A stretch of 64,000 bases of DNA, taken from positions 9,025,001 through 9,089,000 of the forward strand of contig NC_134013.1 in assembly GCF_040712315.1 (NCBI RefSeq), written 5' to 3'. A program made the position numbers and the translations under genes. The notes beneath the pieces were generated by a model. That model saw nothing but the letters and a program-made list of their open reading frames with translations. It was not told the origin of the DNA and made no database searches. This document shows, piece by piece, positions 32,917-44,946 of the stretch; within the stretch, counting starts at the first letter, position 1, and every line of letters starts with the position of its first letter. This DNA is from Castanea sativa. Lineage: Eukaryota > Streptophyta > Magnoliopsida > Fagales > Fagaceae.

Positions 32917-35900
32917 TTTTTCTTTCCTATGCAGTAGAAAAGGTCGAATTTTCGTGTAATTCTTGCAAGTTCTGTTGTTACTGGATTGTGGAAAATTTGT
33001 GCTCATAGGGCTGATTGCTACAAAATTTTCATTTCTTGTTCAAGTGTATCTGAACTTGTTTGATGATCATGGATGGGTTTTTGGAACTGTTATGGCGTAA
33101 GTATGGCATTGTTTTGCTTGGTGTCTTAGAAGTTAAAAAAAAAAAAAAAAAAGATTTTGTTTAAAAAATTGTGTTTCTGATGCTCGTTATTCTGCTTATA
33201 GCGTGTATTGGGAGATGGATTGTATTTTTGTTAGAATAGCTGTAACATCCAAAGTTGTGTTCCAATTGTTTCGCAATTGTGCTTCCCATTCTCGGTGGGA
33301 GCATGCATTTTATTTTTTGGGGGGTTTGCTTTCTGTATTTATTTCTTATGTCCTTTTAAGTATTTTTTGGTTGTTGGATAATCTTTTAGGTGTTTTGTGA
33401 CATGGCTAACTAGCATTTTGAATCTGCATCTTGTAATGATTTTTTGATGCATGTTGAATAGACACGTGTTGTCAAGTGTGAGTTCTCCTCTTTAATCTGT
33501 AACGAAAGAAAACACATGTGCATTGTGTTTTTTGCCTACCAAATTGACACTGTAGTCATGGTTTAACACGTATTGGACACGTATTCTAAATGATCGGTTG
33601 TAAGGAACTGAAGAAGAGAAAAGCCTTATCCACTGTAGACTCTCCTTGCCATATGGAGAATAGAACTACTTGGCCACACGTGTTGAAATCTGTTAAATAT
33701 GATGTTAAAATTGCTGAGGAAAGAAATTAATCGGCATGTGATGTTAAAGAAAGAATAAGGAAATTTGTCTACTCTTTTCCATATGAAGAAAAATAAAAAA
33801 CTACGTGTCGAGGCATCGTATAAGTTTAAGATTATCTTCAATGTCTGTTTGTTTGGAAAATATACAAGAAACACCTTGACCATTATCTTATCACTTAGTC
33901 CATCTAAGGAGGAAATGCAAAAATTTGGAACACAATAAATGTACAATCATGAATGTCAATTGAAGGAAGAAAAGAAAAACATAGTTTCCACTTGAAGGAG
34001 GTTGTTTTGAGGCATAAATTATTTTTCATATAATTTAGTGCGTGGTTGTGTTTTTCCTTTTTCTTTTTGCATACATTTTTTGTATTTTCTAGAATCTTTG
34101 AGAATCAGGTCCTCTCGTTCCCTCTCCAAATCATTCCTATGTTGCATCTCCCTCCCTTTGTCAAGCCTTTCCTTTAATGGTTGGGAGAAGCATTCACTTT
34201 TTGTAGCTTGGCAAGCATTTTTTCCAGTCCTATTCAAATAGGGGGGTGGTTTGGTTTGAACATAGGCTCAAATATGATTTGAAGGTCCTAGCTATGCCAT
34301 GTGTTCAATACAATATCTGGAAAGCTGCGGGGAGTACAAAAGAGGGTGCTTTCTTGTGTTGCACAGAAAAAAGAGAAGGACCTAAGAGAAGACGCTCTTC
34401 TCTTATGGCCATTTTGGATGGAGGGGGAGTAGAGTAGAGTTGGCTAGAGATTAGCTAACTGGCCATTAGGTTTCTTCCTCCCGCACCCCCCTCTTCCCCC
34501 AAAATTGGTAGCGAGGGTAAGATGAGCAATGAAGCTATAGCTCACCTTTCCCGCTATCTGCCTTTAAGTGATAGAGGAGCTTGATAGCCCACCCAAAAAA
34601 AAAAAAAAAATCTAGAAGGGACTAACGTACTTAAATGATGAATGTTCCATTGAGAATTGGAGATACTCTAGATAACAGTTAATAGAATGCATGAAAAAGT
34701 TGTCACAAATCAAAGAAAAAGTTAATCCTCTCCTTTTAGTTCTTTTTGTGGTACTTTGCTTAAAGTTGTCATGTGGCATCTCATGAGGAGTGGGCCTCTT
34801 ACATCAAAAGGTTTGTGAATTTGAGTTACCATTCCTTCGTGAAAAGCTCACCTGAAAGTGGAAGGTCCAATTTTGGGCCAGAACAACCGTCCTCAAGTGC
34901 AAAGTTATCTGAAAATGGAAGGACTATAACATTTTCATTTGAGTTTGACACTTGGAATATTTGCTGCAAGTGATATTGTGGAGAGTCAAATGCTTCGTCA
35001 ACTGTTAGAGAAATTTGAAATTATATGTGAAAGTGGTGTCATTCCCTTCTTTGGCTGGAGGTTTGTTGGGTTTTTCAGGTTTTCACTTGGGTCTGGAGGG
35101 GTGTGCAACAGCCGGAGGAGGATCATCTCTCTCTCTTTGGCTGTAATTTTTCGGATGGCAAGATGGAGGGAGGAGCTGCCATTGGAGGGGCTGGGTTATC
35201 ACTCAGTTGGGTGACTATCTCTCTTTATGGAGAGTTGGGTTACTGTTGAGATTGAATTGATTTGGTTTTGGATTGGGGTAGACCTGTTTCTAATGGGTTT
35301 GGGTTTGTCCAAATAAGATGTTTATCAATTGTTAAAGGTATTTTAATCATTTAAAAAACTATCTATAATGGTCAAAAATTATAAATTAAAGGACAAATTA
35401 TAATTTCTTTAGTTAACCAAATAAAAGGACATATATATATATATTTATATAAATACAATGTTGTTTATAGTATGGTGTTAAATTCAAATTCTGAGTAATT
35501 TTGAACAAAATAAATGTCAACTCTTGGAAATTTTAGTTGTTGTAACTTTAAACTCTTGAAGAATCTATTACTCTTAGGATTTTTTAATTATCAGCAACCT
35601 AAAAAACCCTTTTATTATATGACATTGGTGATTGAGGGATTAAAACTCATGGCTCAGTACTTGTTGTAGAGTAGGTTGTTCTGGAGATCTTCATTCTTAA
35701 CACATCCATTAGAATGTTTGTTGCCTTTCACTTAAATATTTCATATTGAACTTCCCTTTGTGGATTTCGTTTGTTCTTGTTCCTGTGATTGAAGTTTAAA
35801 TTAAGGTACAGATGCAGTTTTGAACTATTACTAGTTTTTTTTTTTTTTTTGGTAATTTAAAATATCAATTTCAAGACCTGCACAAAGAGGTATATATTCT

Positions 35901-37738
35901 TGGTCAATTAATCTAAGTAGAGCTGAATACCAGAAGCTAGACTCCCTGCTTACACCTTATTAAGCTTCTGAGTAAGACTTTAAAAAGAGAACTGAAAAAA
36001 AGAAAGAAAAGGAATCATTGTGTGTGAATCCACCTATTAATGGGGAGGGAGCTGGATGCCACCAGGCCCCAAAGGACATGTTTTGCTTCATTCTATAATC
36101 TAAGGTTGGATATTTTCTTATTTAGTTCAAGGTGTCTCCAGAGGTCTTGTTGAACAACTACACAGACATCTCTAATTTATTCAATCTGATTGGGTCTATT
36201 TTCTTTCCAGGAAGATTTTATTTTTCATGTGATATAGCAACAGGATCGTGTCCTGTAAACACTTTAGGGGCAGCTATCCGTATTTTTTTCAGTAGTGTTT
36301 ATTATTAAACCTTGGTAGGCTTTAGCTTTCATCCAAATAGGTTCCATGGTAAAGTTGTATGCCACTTAGGGATTGTTAAAGAGCTTGAAACAGTCAACTT
36401 CTCTGCTACTTATTCTTCATCTCTTTGTGATGCTTATTACCCTTCATGCCATGTGATATAGGGCCTGTGCTTGGGGACAATGATTTAGATTGAAATGAGA
36501 AGTTCGTGTATCATTCATCTCTGTCCATCCATCAGTCTGGGGGAATGTACTTCAGAGCAATGCAAGAGCAAGAATAGTCTAATGGGAAATTTTGGCGCTG
36601 AAGGTTCAGACATTCAAAGCCTTTGGAGATCAGTTTGTCGAACTATATTCAGTAAATCTTCTGTGAGATTAAATAAAGACTGTCTCTGCTAGGATTCTGT
36701 AATATTAATTGAAGGACAGCAATTTTAAGTTGTCTACATGTCTATTATAGGATTTAATAGAACAGTGCCACAAAAAATCTTTGAAGGTGGTTTGGCACTC
36801 TTGATGGATATTACTGGGATTTCCAAGCTAGTTTTTATTTATTTATTTATTTAAGATTTAGTATGCCCTAGTACCGAAAAGAGTCTCTGAATCTGTGAAT
36901 TTGTCCTGCATTATTTATAAATTAGTCTTTGAAAATACCATCTTAAGGTTTTACACTTTTTCTGCAGTCTTCTTGTTTCCTTCTAAGTGAAATATCAATG
37001 AGCTTTTAGTAATGAGACCTGTGACTTTCAAGTGTAACATCTATACAGTGGGTAGCTGGTGGTACTCTCTGACCTGCTTCTCTCTTTCTCAAGTCTATGT
37101 GGCCTCATGTCTCCCGCAAAAGGATATTATGTTTATGGTGGTTCCCGTGTGTTGTGAGCAAGTTGGGTGTATACACCCGAAACATGATATACCCTCTTCA
37201 TATCTCCCTCTCCGACCAAAAAGAAAAAAAAATGATGGGTCTTGCCCACCTTCTGCAAGACTGTTTTGCACTTAATCAACATTCTACTAACTTTAGGCAT
37301 TATGAGGATTCTTTGATCAATTTTGTAGACAACCCTCCCGCCGGATAATACTTTTGTTTGGTATCCTATTATATTTGTTATTGTAACGAGTAACCTGGTA
37401 CTTATATTTCTCATAAGAGCACATAAACTATCTGAGGATTCTCAATCCTCTATGTTATACGACTATGTTTTGGTCTCGTAAAACATTTGTGAATTGGGAG
37501 GTAATTACTGTGATCTGACTCTGATTCACATGCTACAAAAACATGAGAGGAATGAGAATAGAGCAAGAGGATGGGCACTGGATGGTAACTGGAGCAGATA
37601 TCGAAGGAATGAAAGAGAAATGGAGATCAAAGAACACACACGATGGTAATTGGAGCACACTGATAATCATTAGACATAGTATGAGTGGTGTAGGACAATT
37701 CTTTAGGTTTTACAGTTTTTCTGAGCACATACTAATGC
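32917..37738. other. Long spacer downstream of the glycosylase, no gene assigned
   Basis: I find no convincing gene. Short frames at 34773-34973 (start MASHEEWASYIKRFVNLSYH), 34939-35214, 36495-36692 and 37012-37275 have no family I recognise. The text around 34780-35060 has moderately balanced base composition and could be old gene debris. (TA)n at about 35431 and poly-T at 35831 are simple repeats. No poly-A signal (AATAAA) is obvious in the first 300 bases after the glycosylase stop. Confidence 0.4.
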
Positions 37739-37816
37739 TTTTTTTTTTTTTGTTGATAGAAATGGGAAGTCTTATTTAATTATATTAAGTGTTTATACAA
37801 CAATAGCTATATTCGG

Positions 37817-38735
37817 TCATCGGGAACATAGTCTACTACTCCTTAGGTCTGCTATATCCCTTACAAAACACTGATATACAAAACTGGAAGAGGTGTTATA
37901 GATAGTCAAAATATGTTGTTGGTGATTTCCCTGTTTCATTAGAGTGTCTCCGTTTTCATTTGCTTCATAGTAGATATGGCATACCTGAATCTTCCATGCT
38001 TGCGCCATAAGGCTTCTGCAATCACATATTAAAGAAAACACATCAAGAGGGAAATTAGAAGTTTTTCCAGTTAATCAGGATAACACTATCATAGAATCAA
38101 TTTCAAGTTGGATAAATTTAAAACCCAATTTCCATGTCAATATGAGGCCCTGGCGTACTGCTCCTAGTTCTGCCATATTGTTAGTCGTTATGCCCATATT
38201 TAACAAAAAACCTAATATCCATACCCCATAGTTGTCTTTCAAAAGGCCCACTGCTCCTGCGATCCTTGGGTTATCTAAAGAACTACCATCCATGTTGAAC
38301 TTTATAAACGATTCGGTCGGAGTGGTCCACTTGATAGTTTGAGTGGCCTTACTTTGAATTGGTTTATTAGGGCCTGCTAAGTAAAAATATTCGGTAGCGG
38401 CTTGGACTGTTTTGTAGACTAGTGTATGCTGGGAGCTAGACTGATTTTGAGATATATGCTCATTTCTAGCTAGCCATAAGTGTCAACATAGGAATGAAAA
38501 GTATATTTTCCAAGGAAGTTGCTGGTGCAGTATAACGCTATCAGTAGTAGTATTGGTTTGAAGCCAAGATTGTAAGGGTATTTGAAAAAGTGTAAGTGGC
38601 AGGATAGCCGGGGATTGACACCAGACCTCCTTAGCCCAAGGGCAATCTCTTAAGATATGGATCGTTGTTTCAGGATTGTTGCATCTAGGACATTGATCAT
38701 TTATGGTTGGGTGAGAAAAAGCTAAGTATTACCTC
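37817..38735 (-). pseudogene. LINE ORF2 C-terminus: zinc-binding end and RNase H
   Basis: The minus-strand frame reads LAFSHPTINDQCPRCNNPET, then TTIHILRDCPWAKEVW (the end of the RT zinc-binding domain, zf-RVT), then an RNase H-type domain beginning FNMDGSSLDNPRIAGAVGLL with the catalytic-type Asp in MDGS, Glu in NMAELGAVRQGL and Asp in IQLEIDSMIVLS. It ends DIADLRSSRLCSR. Stops lie at about 38076 and elsewhere. Plant L1-type LINEs carry this RNase H after RT. Not functional. Confidence 0.8.
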
Positions 38736-38740
38736 GTAGG

Positions 38741-40140
38741 TGTTAAAGATTAGTGTCCTTAAATCCTATTGTATGATACTATGTATGATATTATGTATGA
38801 CATTATGTATGACTTAATGTTGTAATTAATAAAATTGTTTTATTATAATCTAAAATAATGGTAACATGAATATTGAACATTATCATATAGTCCATGAGAT
38901 GCATAGTATGTGATTTATGTGAAAAGTCACAGAAGATATAAATTACAAATTCTTTGTAAACTTAGAATTTTAGTTCGTAGTTAGTTATGAAATTGGGCAT
39001 TTCATTTGCGAAAACTATAACATATCAACTAAAATGATTTGTTTTGATCATGGAAGTAGAGACTTCTAGTTGGTATGTTGATATGTTTTAAGAGTTAAAA
39101 CAATTTGAACTGGACCGCTGTGAGATTTATTATTTTCCTAACAACTGTCAAATGAATAATAAATCTCGCAACTTTTATTTACATGAACTCTTAATTCTGA
39201 GAGGATAATGGACCTGATCATGAAATGTAGGTTACTTTAATATATCAGGAATGAGATCTAAAAACACGGTCAAAACTTCAGTATATTGGGCAGCCACATT
39301 TAGTGTTGATGGAACATATATTCTCAAGATGGAATTCATAGTCTCTTAACGAAGATACAAAATATTTCATTGAGATAAGTTTAATGTATTTCGTTATTCA
39401 GAGCGTTAGATCTAACCACTTAAGTAAGGAGTTTAAAGTATATATTTATGAAATCGGATTTCATAAATATATGATGAATAACATAGATGATTAAACCGGG
39501 TATTCAAGAATAAAAAGTAGTAATTTACAAAGTGGCAGTCTACATTCATGACTTTGTATTACTACAAATATTTTATGAAGGGTTGCGTTATAATAAAGTC
39601 TTAGGATATAATTTATAAATAAGGCCTAGAGTGCAACTATATTTATATAGTGGTATTAAATATAATTAATGGTAATTTTAGACTTGTCAAGAGTTGATAG
39701 AAAAGCCCAAGGCTCATTGAAGCTAGTGTCTTATTGGTTTCTTTTGGTCCTACTCCAAGCCACATACTAAAGCCCAATTGGAAAGGCCCAAAAGGCTAGC
39801 CCAATTAGATAATCAGTTATAAGAAGAGAAACATACATAATTTTGGTAAGAGAGATTATGAAATAATGTGTATGTGAGTGTGAGACACTCTCTTATTCTC
39901 CTTTTGAAAACTGATTGAGAGACCACATTTCTTAGGCATAACGTGAAATTGGAGTGAAAATTAAAAGTGTTCCCAAGTGCTTCTAATATTTGGTTTTGAA
40001 TTTCACCGCATCAAGGTACACTCTCTTATTTTTATATTCTGAAACTTACATAACACATGTTAGCAATTGAGAATGAAGTAGATCTGATAATTTTCCGCTA
40101 CGTATGTTTTAATGCAATGCAAACATGTATTTAACCAATA
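38741..40140 (+). mobile_element. Solo LTR, copy 2 (1400 bp), inside the LINE
   Basis: It starts TGTTAAAGATTAGTG, ends AACCAATA and is flanked by the perfect 5 bp duplication GTAGG (38736-38740 and 40141-40145). It belongs to the same family as 22242-23696, with shared words such as TATCATATAGTCCATGAGAT and GAGTGCAACTATATTTATAT. Removing it with one GTAGG restores the LINE zinc-binding domain, which confirms the boundaries. Confidence 0.85.
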
Positions 40141-40145
40141 GTAGG

Positions 40146-40352
40146 AACCCAATTGTGCATGACTTTCCAAATGAATATTTGAATCTTTTTAGGACATTGT
40201 AACTTCCAGATCCAATTCCACAGCGGTTTATCTAGAGGGATATTTTTTTGTTGGTATAAATATTTCAAGGCTGAACTAACGGAGAAAATACCATTATTAT
40301 GGGGCCACACCTTTTTTCTTTGAATTATGGTGAATGTTGCGTTTTTATTCAC
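40146..40352 (-). pseudogene. LINE ORF2 fragment: RT zinc-binding domain start
   Basis: The minus-strand frame reads WPHNNGIFSVSSALKYLYQQ, then WNWIWKLQCPKKIQIFIWKV and MHNWVPT, the typical zf-RVT signature of plant LINEs and retrotransposed reverse transcriptases. It breaks at the solo LTR boundary. Joining 40146 directly to 38740 continues the domain with only a one-codon stop. Confidence 0.8.
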
Positions 40353-40899
40353 GAATTTTTAGGGAAAATCTATTTGGATCTTGGGATTTACCTATATGGG
40401 CTTGGGAATTATCTATATGGGCTTAGGAGTGGACTACCCCAGAAGCTTCTAAAATCTAGTCTTTTCTTCTTGTGTCTACAATACAATTGGCCTCCAATCC
40501 ATGTTGTTAAGGTCTAAGAACCTTTATTTAACGCCGGAAGAAAGAAAGAAAAATGACATGAAATCCAATCATGTTGTTTTTCTAAATGACACTTAAAAAT
40601 GTGAACAAAGTAAATGTATACATTCTCTATTAAGTTAATGTTGTAGCATATATTATGCTGGAAATAAATGAGAGATATTACTTGACTTTTTCTTGAAAAT
40701 TAAACAATATGATTTTATGGTGGAGATGAGGCGTGAACCAAGTCATTGTCTTGAGACAAATCATGTCGTCTATGGTATATCCGATGTAGTTAGACAAAAT
40801 ATTTCTACACGTTGTCCCTTAGGATATAACAGTCCAACCACCTTTGCGGATTATCCTTGCAAGCTTACACCGCTCATAGGATATAAGCTCTCATGGTGG

Positions 40900-42885
40900 G
40901 CTTTTTGTGACTTTGGGCTGGGCTGCCTCCTGCTGTACTAGGCCCAAGTATTCTGGATAAGAGAGTCGGGACCGGCTCAACTGCAACTCACTTTGGTTTG
41001 GCTTTTGCTCAAACTATGCCTTGTTTGCCGAAACTTTAGTCACATACCCTTGGTAGGCGAAGTTACAGCAGAAAAAGTTATGGCAGAATGGGTGCAACAA
41101 AAAATAATGATAAACGAGATACACTATTGTTAGGCAAACTAAGTAAGCAATTTTTCATTAAAATAAGAGAAAAGAGCAAGTTGTAAGTATAATAATAAAG
41201 GCTGGAGGGGAAAACGATATCACTAAAGTTAGAGACAGAAGATGATTAGTTTACCACATTCAGTTTTGTTACGGGACTATGGCCAAGGAGGGAACTATTT
41301 CCTCAATGTGGGTAACCTCACAGGAAGATCCTGCCACAAAAATTACACACTTTGAGGGAACGGACCTGAATGGCTTGCACCCAAACAGATTCTTTTTCTT
41401 TAGCAGAGGGTAGGCTTTGAGAGGGAGAGAAGGAAAGAAAACCTATTGGTGCATACCTGCCATTCTACTCTCTCTCACTCTTTCTTTAACTCTCTTTTCC
41501 TCTATTTCACTATTTTAATTTTTCCTTTTGTTTTTCTTTCTTTCTTTTGTGTTTTCTTGTGCGATGTGATGGTGATCACTCTTGTGGTGATTGCTACTGT
41601 TGCCGACCACTCTACTGTGCACAGTAAAGGCCTTTTAAATATTGTCTGCCGCGACTGTTTTTTACATTTTGCCCCTTAACAATCTTTGTCTAGTTTGGGT
41701 GTCCTTGTTGACCACTACTAGTTTGTCACCACTACCTGTGCTGGCTGTGCCACTCTCCATTACCAGACAAAGAAGGCTATTTTGTTTGTTTGTTTGTTCA
41801 CCGTGGCATTCTAATCTGCCACGGTGTGGATGTTTTCTCTTCCTATCCCTCATGGCATGCACCTAATGTTTCTAGCTCATCCTCCTCATTTTGAGTGATA
41901 TGTCATCCCAACAGGATATTTCTCCTAAAATAGCTTGAGCGGGAACCCCAAAATAGGCTTCCCCTTCTCCCCACTGCCAGACCATACCCTCTCTTACCTC
42001 TGACCTATAACCCACCACTCCTGTATTGGTTGAGTACAGGCTGGTAGTGTCTGGGTCTTGTGCGGGCTCCACTTCCTGATACGTCCAAAACCTGTCCACT
42101 GCTCATGCGTTTGCCATGGTCTGGGGCTCGCCTGTGCACTTTGCCACCCATCCTTAACCTTTTATGGTGTGAACAGTCCTCTGGACTTTCCTTCTTTGTT
42201 AACCTACTTCTTTCAAGGGCTAGGCCTTGCTTGGGTTTTTCTCTTTTTAATCCATTCTTTGCTCCACTCGTAGCCTTGTTGCAATTCCTGCCATACCACT
42301 CTACTATTCTTGCCACGGTGTTATTTGACTAGTGTCTGCTGGGCCTGTTTGGGCCTGCTGCTCATCCTTCTTTCAATGTCTCCGTAAAGTCATTCATTCT
42401 ACTTTTGGGCTTTCTTAGCCCGTTGCATTGCTTGCAAGCTCTTTTATCCCATTTCTTTCTCATTGGGTATCCTTGGCACATTTGCTTTCCTTGGGCATCC
42501 TCGGCTCATTTTCTAATTCTGCATTTCCATGAGCACTTTGCTAACTCTTTTGGACTTTCTTGACCCATATACTTTATCCTTCATCCTTGATCCTTGGAGC
42601 TCATGGGCTTTCCATCCACCCCTTTCCTTCTTACTTCATTACTTCGGGCCTGTTATGGCCCATTCTTACTTTTCTTCATTACCTAATGCCTATAGATTTA
42701 CTACTTCCTCTTTTGGGCTCCTCTGGGCCAATTTGCTTTTCTCAAGACCCATTTATTTAATTTATGAGCTTATGATCCATTATTCCTGTCATTGATGGTT
42801 CTTTCCTATCAATCCACTCACTCTCTTCTTGCCTATATTGTTAGGCTTCTTCTTGTTGCTGGGCCTTCCAAAATGAGCATCAACA
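40900..42885. mobile_element. Probable LTR-retroelement sequence (solo LTR or fragment)
   Basis: A long CT-rich stretch with repeated TTGGGC/GGCCCA words (for example TTTGGGCTTTCTTAGCCC) ends CATCAACA at 42885, a typical LTR end. No target duplication could be matched to the right flank GTTCT, so the left boundary is a guess. It contains no PBS, gag or pol. The open frames inside (for example at 42529-42795) are compositional. Confidence 0.35.
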
Positions 42886-43058
42886 GTTCTCTATAATACT
42901 TTCTTTTCCCATAAACTTTAGTAAAAAATAACATATTTTTTTGTGAATAATAAGAAACAGTAGATGGTAAGTGCATAGAACAATAAGAAAAATTATATAT
43001 ATATAGAGCCGAACATGTAAATAGTCATAAAGTTGTTGAAATCAATATATAATCAATA

Positions 43059-43060
<2 letters not shown>

Positions 43061-43118
<58 letters not shown>

Positions 43119-43119
43119 A
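43061..43119. repeat. (TC)n(TA)n compound microsatellite
   Basis: About 18 TC units followed directly by about 11 TA units, roughly 330 bp upstream of the acyl-AMP ligase ATG. Confidence 0.95.
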
Positions 43120-43447
43120 AATATAATATAATATAAAAACCTCACATGAACTTGTCTTTGCCAAAATCTATACGTTGAAAACAATTAAATGGAGTCAAAT
43201 GCTATTGAAAATTAATAGCCCAAACGTGGCTAACCCTTAGATATCCATTAATGTTTTTCTTTGAAACTTTCACTATACACAATAATTACAACCAAAAATG
43301 GAAAACAATGATAATGCTTATGAACCATCAATGGTAAATTATATAAATATATAGTTGCATAATTGTACTCTCTTCTAGTCTTTGTAATTTTCGCGACAAT
43401 AACAGGCATCTTATCCTCAACATCCACGTAATTCCTGCAATTATAAA

Positions 43448-44005
43448 ATGGCCCAAAAGAGAGCTTCATGTGTCAATAATACAGAGAGTAAAACAAACAA
43501 CAATATGAACCAAGAGAATTGTGGCCCTTGTTTCCCTGACCAACCTGTGGCCGATCTGTATCTTCCACTTTGGGCTAATTTACCAGCCTACCGGTCCAAG
43601 CCAGCCTTCATTTGGGCTGAGGATGGCTCGAACCATGCAACCAAAACCCTCACCTATGCTCAACTCAATGATTCTGTGCAGTCCATTTCTTCTCAGCTAC
43701 TCATTCCTTTACAAAGAGGTGACACAGTTGTGATTTTATGCTCACCCGAACTTGAACTCGTTGAAATCATCTTTGGGTGCCAAAGAGCTGGTCTCTTGAG
43801 CGTACCGATTTTCCCACCAGACCCTTCTTTTCCAAAACAAAACTATCTCCATCTTGTTAGAGCTCTCTCACAAACAAAGCCTAAAGCCGCTATAGCTCAC
43901 CGGGATTACATCACAAAAGTTCAGCAATACAATTCATCACCTTTCAATGACAAGAAGCTTGCACAGATGTTGCAAAATCTCAAATGGGTTTCCACGGATG
44001 ATATC
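43448..44005 (+). pseudogene. Fatty acyl-AMP ligase-like gene, segment 1 (N-terminus)
   Basis: Acyl-AMP ligases (ANL superfamily) activate fatty acids with ATP to acyl-adenylates. This first segment, 186 codons from ATG 43448, carries the N-terminal adenylation region: LPLWANLPAYRSKPAFIWAE, then TLTYAQLND (the early family motif), then RGDTVVILCSPELELVEIIF and GCQRAGLLSVPIFPPDPSF. The frame is open up to DDI at 44005, where a retroelement begins inside the target sequence ATATC. The coding sequence resumes in frame at 44947. The gene thus reads across three segments (43448-44005, 44947-46267, 51381-51577) split by two insertions, and the third segment follows two frameshifts. I infer it is dead now. 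Confidence 0.85.
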
Positions 44006-44328
44006 TGTTAGAGATATATTAGCCCATTAGCATAAGCCCAAGCCTAAGTCTACTTTGTGTGCAAGCCAAGTTTCCTACTTGTACTAGAAGTCTATTAGTT
44101 TAGGGTTTAGTCTGCTATATATACACATGTTATGGTTCATTGTAACACAGGATTTGTTCTATACTCTAATATATTATTGATGTAGCCCTTTAGGGTTTCC
44201 TCCGTGGATGTAGGCCGTTAGGCTGAACCACGTAATCCTCTTGTGTTATTGTATTCTATACTTTATGCTTTCGCTTCCGCATCCATAATAGCATATTCAA
44301 CATGGTGTATCAATGCTAATATTTAACA
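44006..44328 (+). repeat. 5' LTR of the TRIM-like element
   Basis: TGTTAGAGATATATT...TTTAACA, 323 bp. It includes TATATATACACATG near 44115, a possible TATA region. Confidence 0.9.
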
Positions 44329-44618
44329 TGGTATCAGAGCTGCCTTCCTACGGCTATGGTTTTCTGTCCTTACGGTGTATTAAGAGCAATCTTTGTCTTC
44401 CTCAGTGTTCCTTCGCTGCGTTCATCTTCTTTGACTTTCTACTGCTGCCGTCAAATCTCTCCGGTATAGTCATGCCACTGATAGAAGTCGCATTAACACT
44501 GCAAGACCATTGTCTTCTTCAAACCACCGTCACAAAGCCAAACTTCATTCAAGGGATCTTCTCAACCTTATCAAATCTCAAGGTTTCATCAAGCTTCCAC
44601 CTTGAATTTGAGAGGGGG

Positions 44619-44941
44619 TGTTAGAGATATATTAGCACATTAGCATAAGCCCAAGCCTAAGTCTACTTTGTGTGCAAGCCAAGTTTCCTACTTGTACTAG
44701 AAGTCTATTAGTTTAGGGTTTAGTCTGCTATATATACACATGTTATGGTTCATTGTAACACAGGATTTGTTCTACACTCTAATATATTATTGATGTAGCC
44801 CTTTAGGGTTTCCTCCGTGGATGTAGGCCGTTAGGCTGAACCACGTAATTCTCTTGTGTTATTGTGTTCTATATTTTATGCTTTCGCTTCCGCATCCATA
44901 ATTGCATATTCAACATGGTGTATCAATGCTAATATTTAACA
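44619..44941 (+). repeat. 3' LTR of the TRIM-like element
   Basis: Same 323 bp unit as the 5' LTR, differing by six substitutions and no indels. Confidence 0.9.
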
Positions 44942-44946
44942 ATATC

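Larger units (their letters stand above)
37740..40352 (-). mobile_element. LINE (L1-type) 3' fragment, interrupted by a solo LTR
   Basis: On the minus strand a reverse-transcriptase zinc-binding region (40352-40146) is followed, after the inserted LTR, by the rest of that domain and an RNase H (38735-37817). A poly-T run at 37740-37752 is a poly-A tail on the minus strand. Upstream RT and endonuclease domains are missing, as expected for a 5'-truncated LINE. Confidence 0.8.
44006..44941 (+). mobile_element. Miniature Copia-type LTR retroelement (TRIM-like), 936 bp
   Basis: LTRs at 44006-44328 and 44619-44941 are each 323 bp and differ at 6 sites (1.9%). The TGGTATCAGAGC primer-binding site begins at 44329, abutting the LTR. 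The interior is only 290 bp with no coding domain, and the polypurine tract GAGAGGGGG lies just before the second LTR. The target duplication ATATC is perfect (44001-44005 and 44942-44946). The element sits in an exon of the acyl-AMP ligase pseudogene. The non-coding interior means it moved with help from another element. Low divergence implies a young insertion. Confidence 0.93.

Noticed and set aside
42529..42795. Possible membrane protein in the LTR-like CT-rich stretch
   Set aside because: Hydrophobic only because of TTT/CTT codons in a pyrimidine-rich repeat; no start context or family match.
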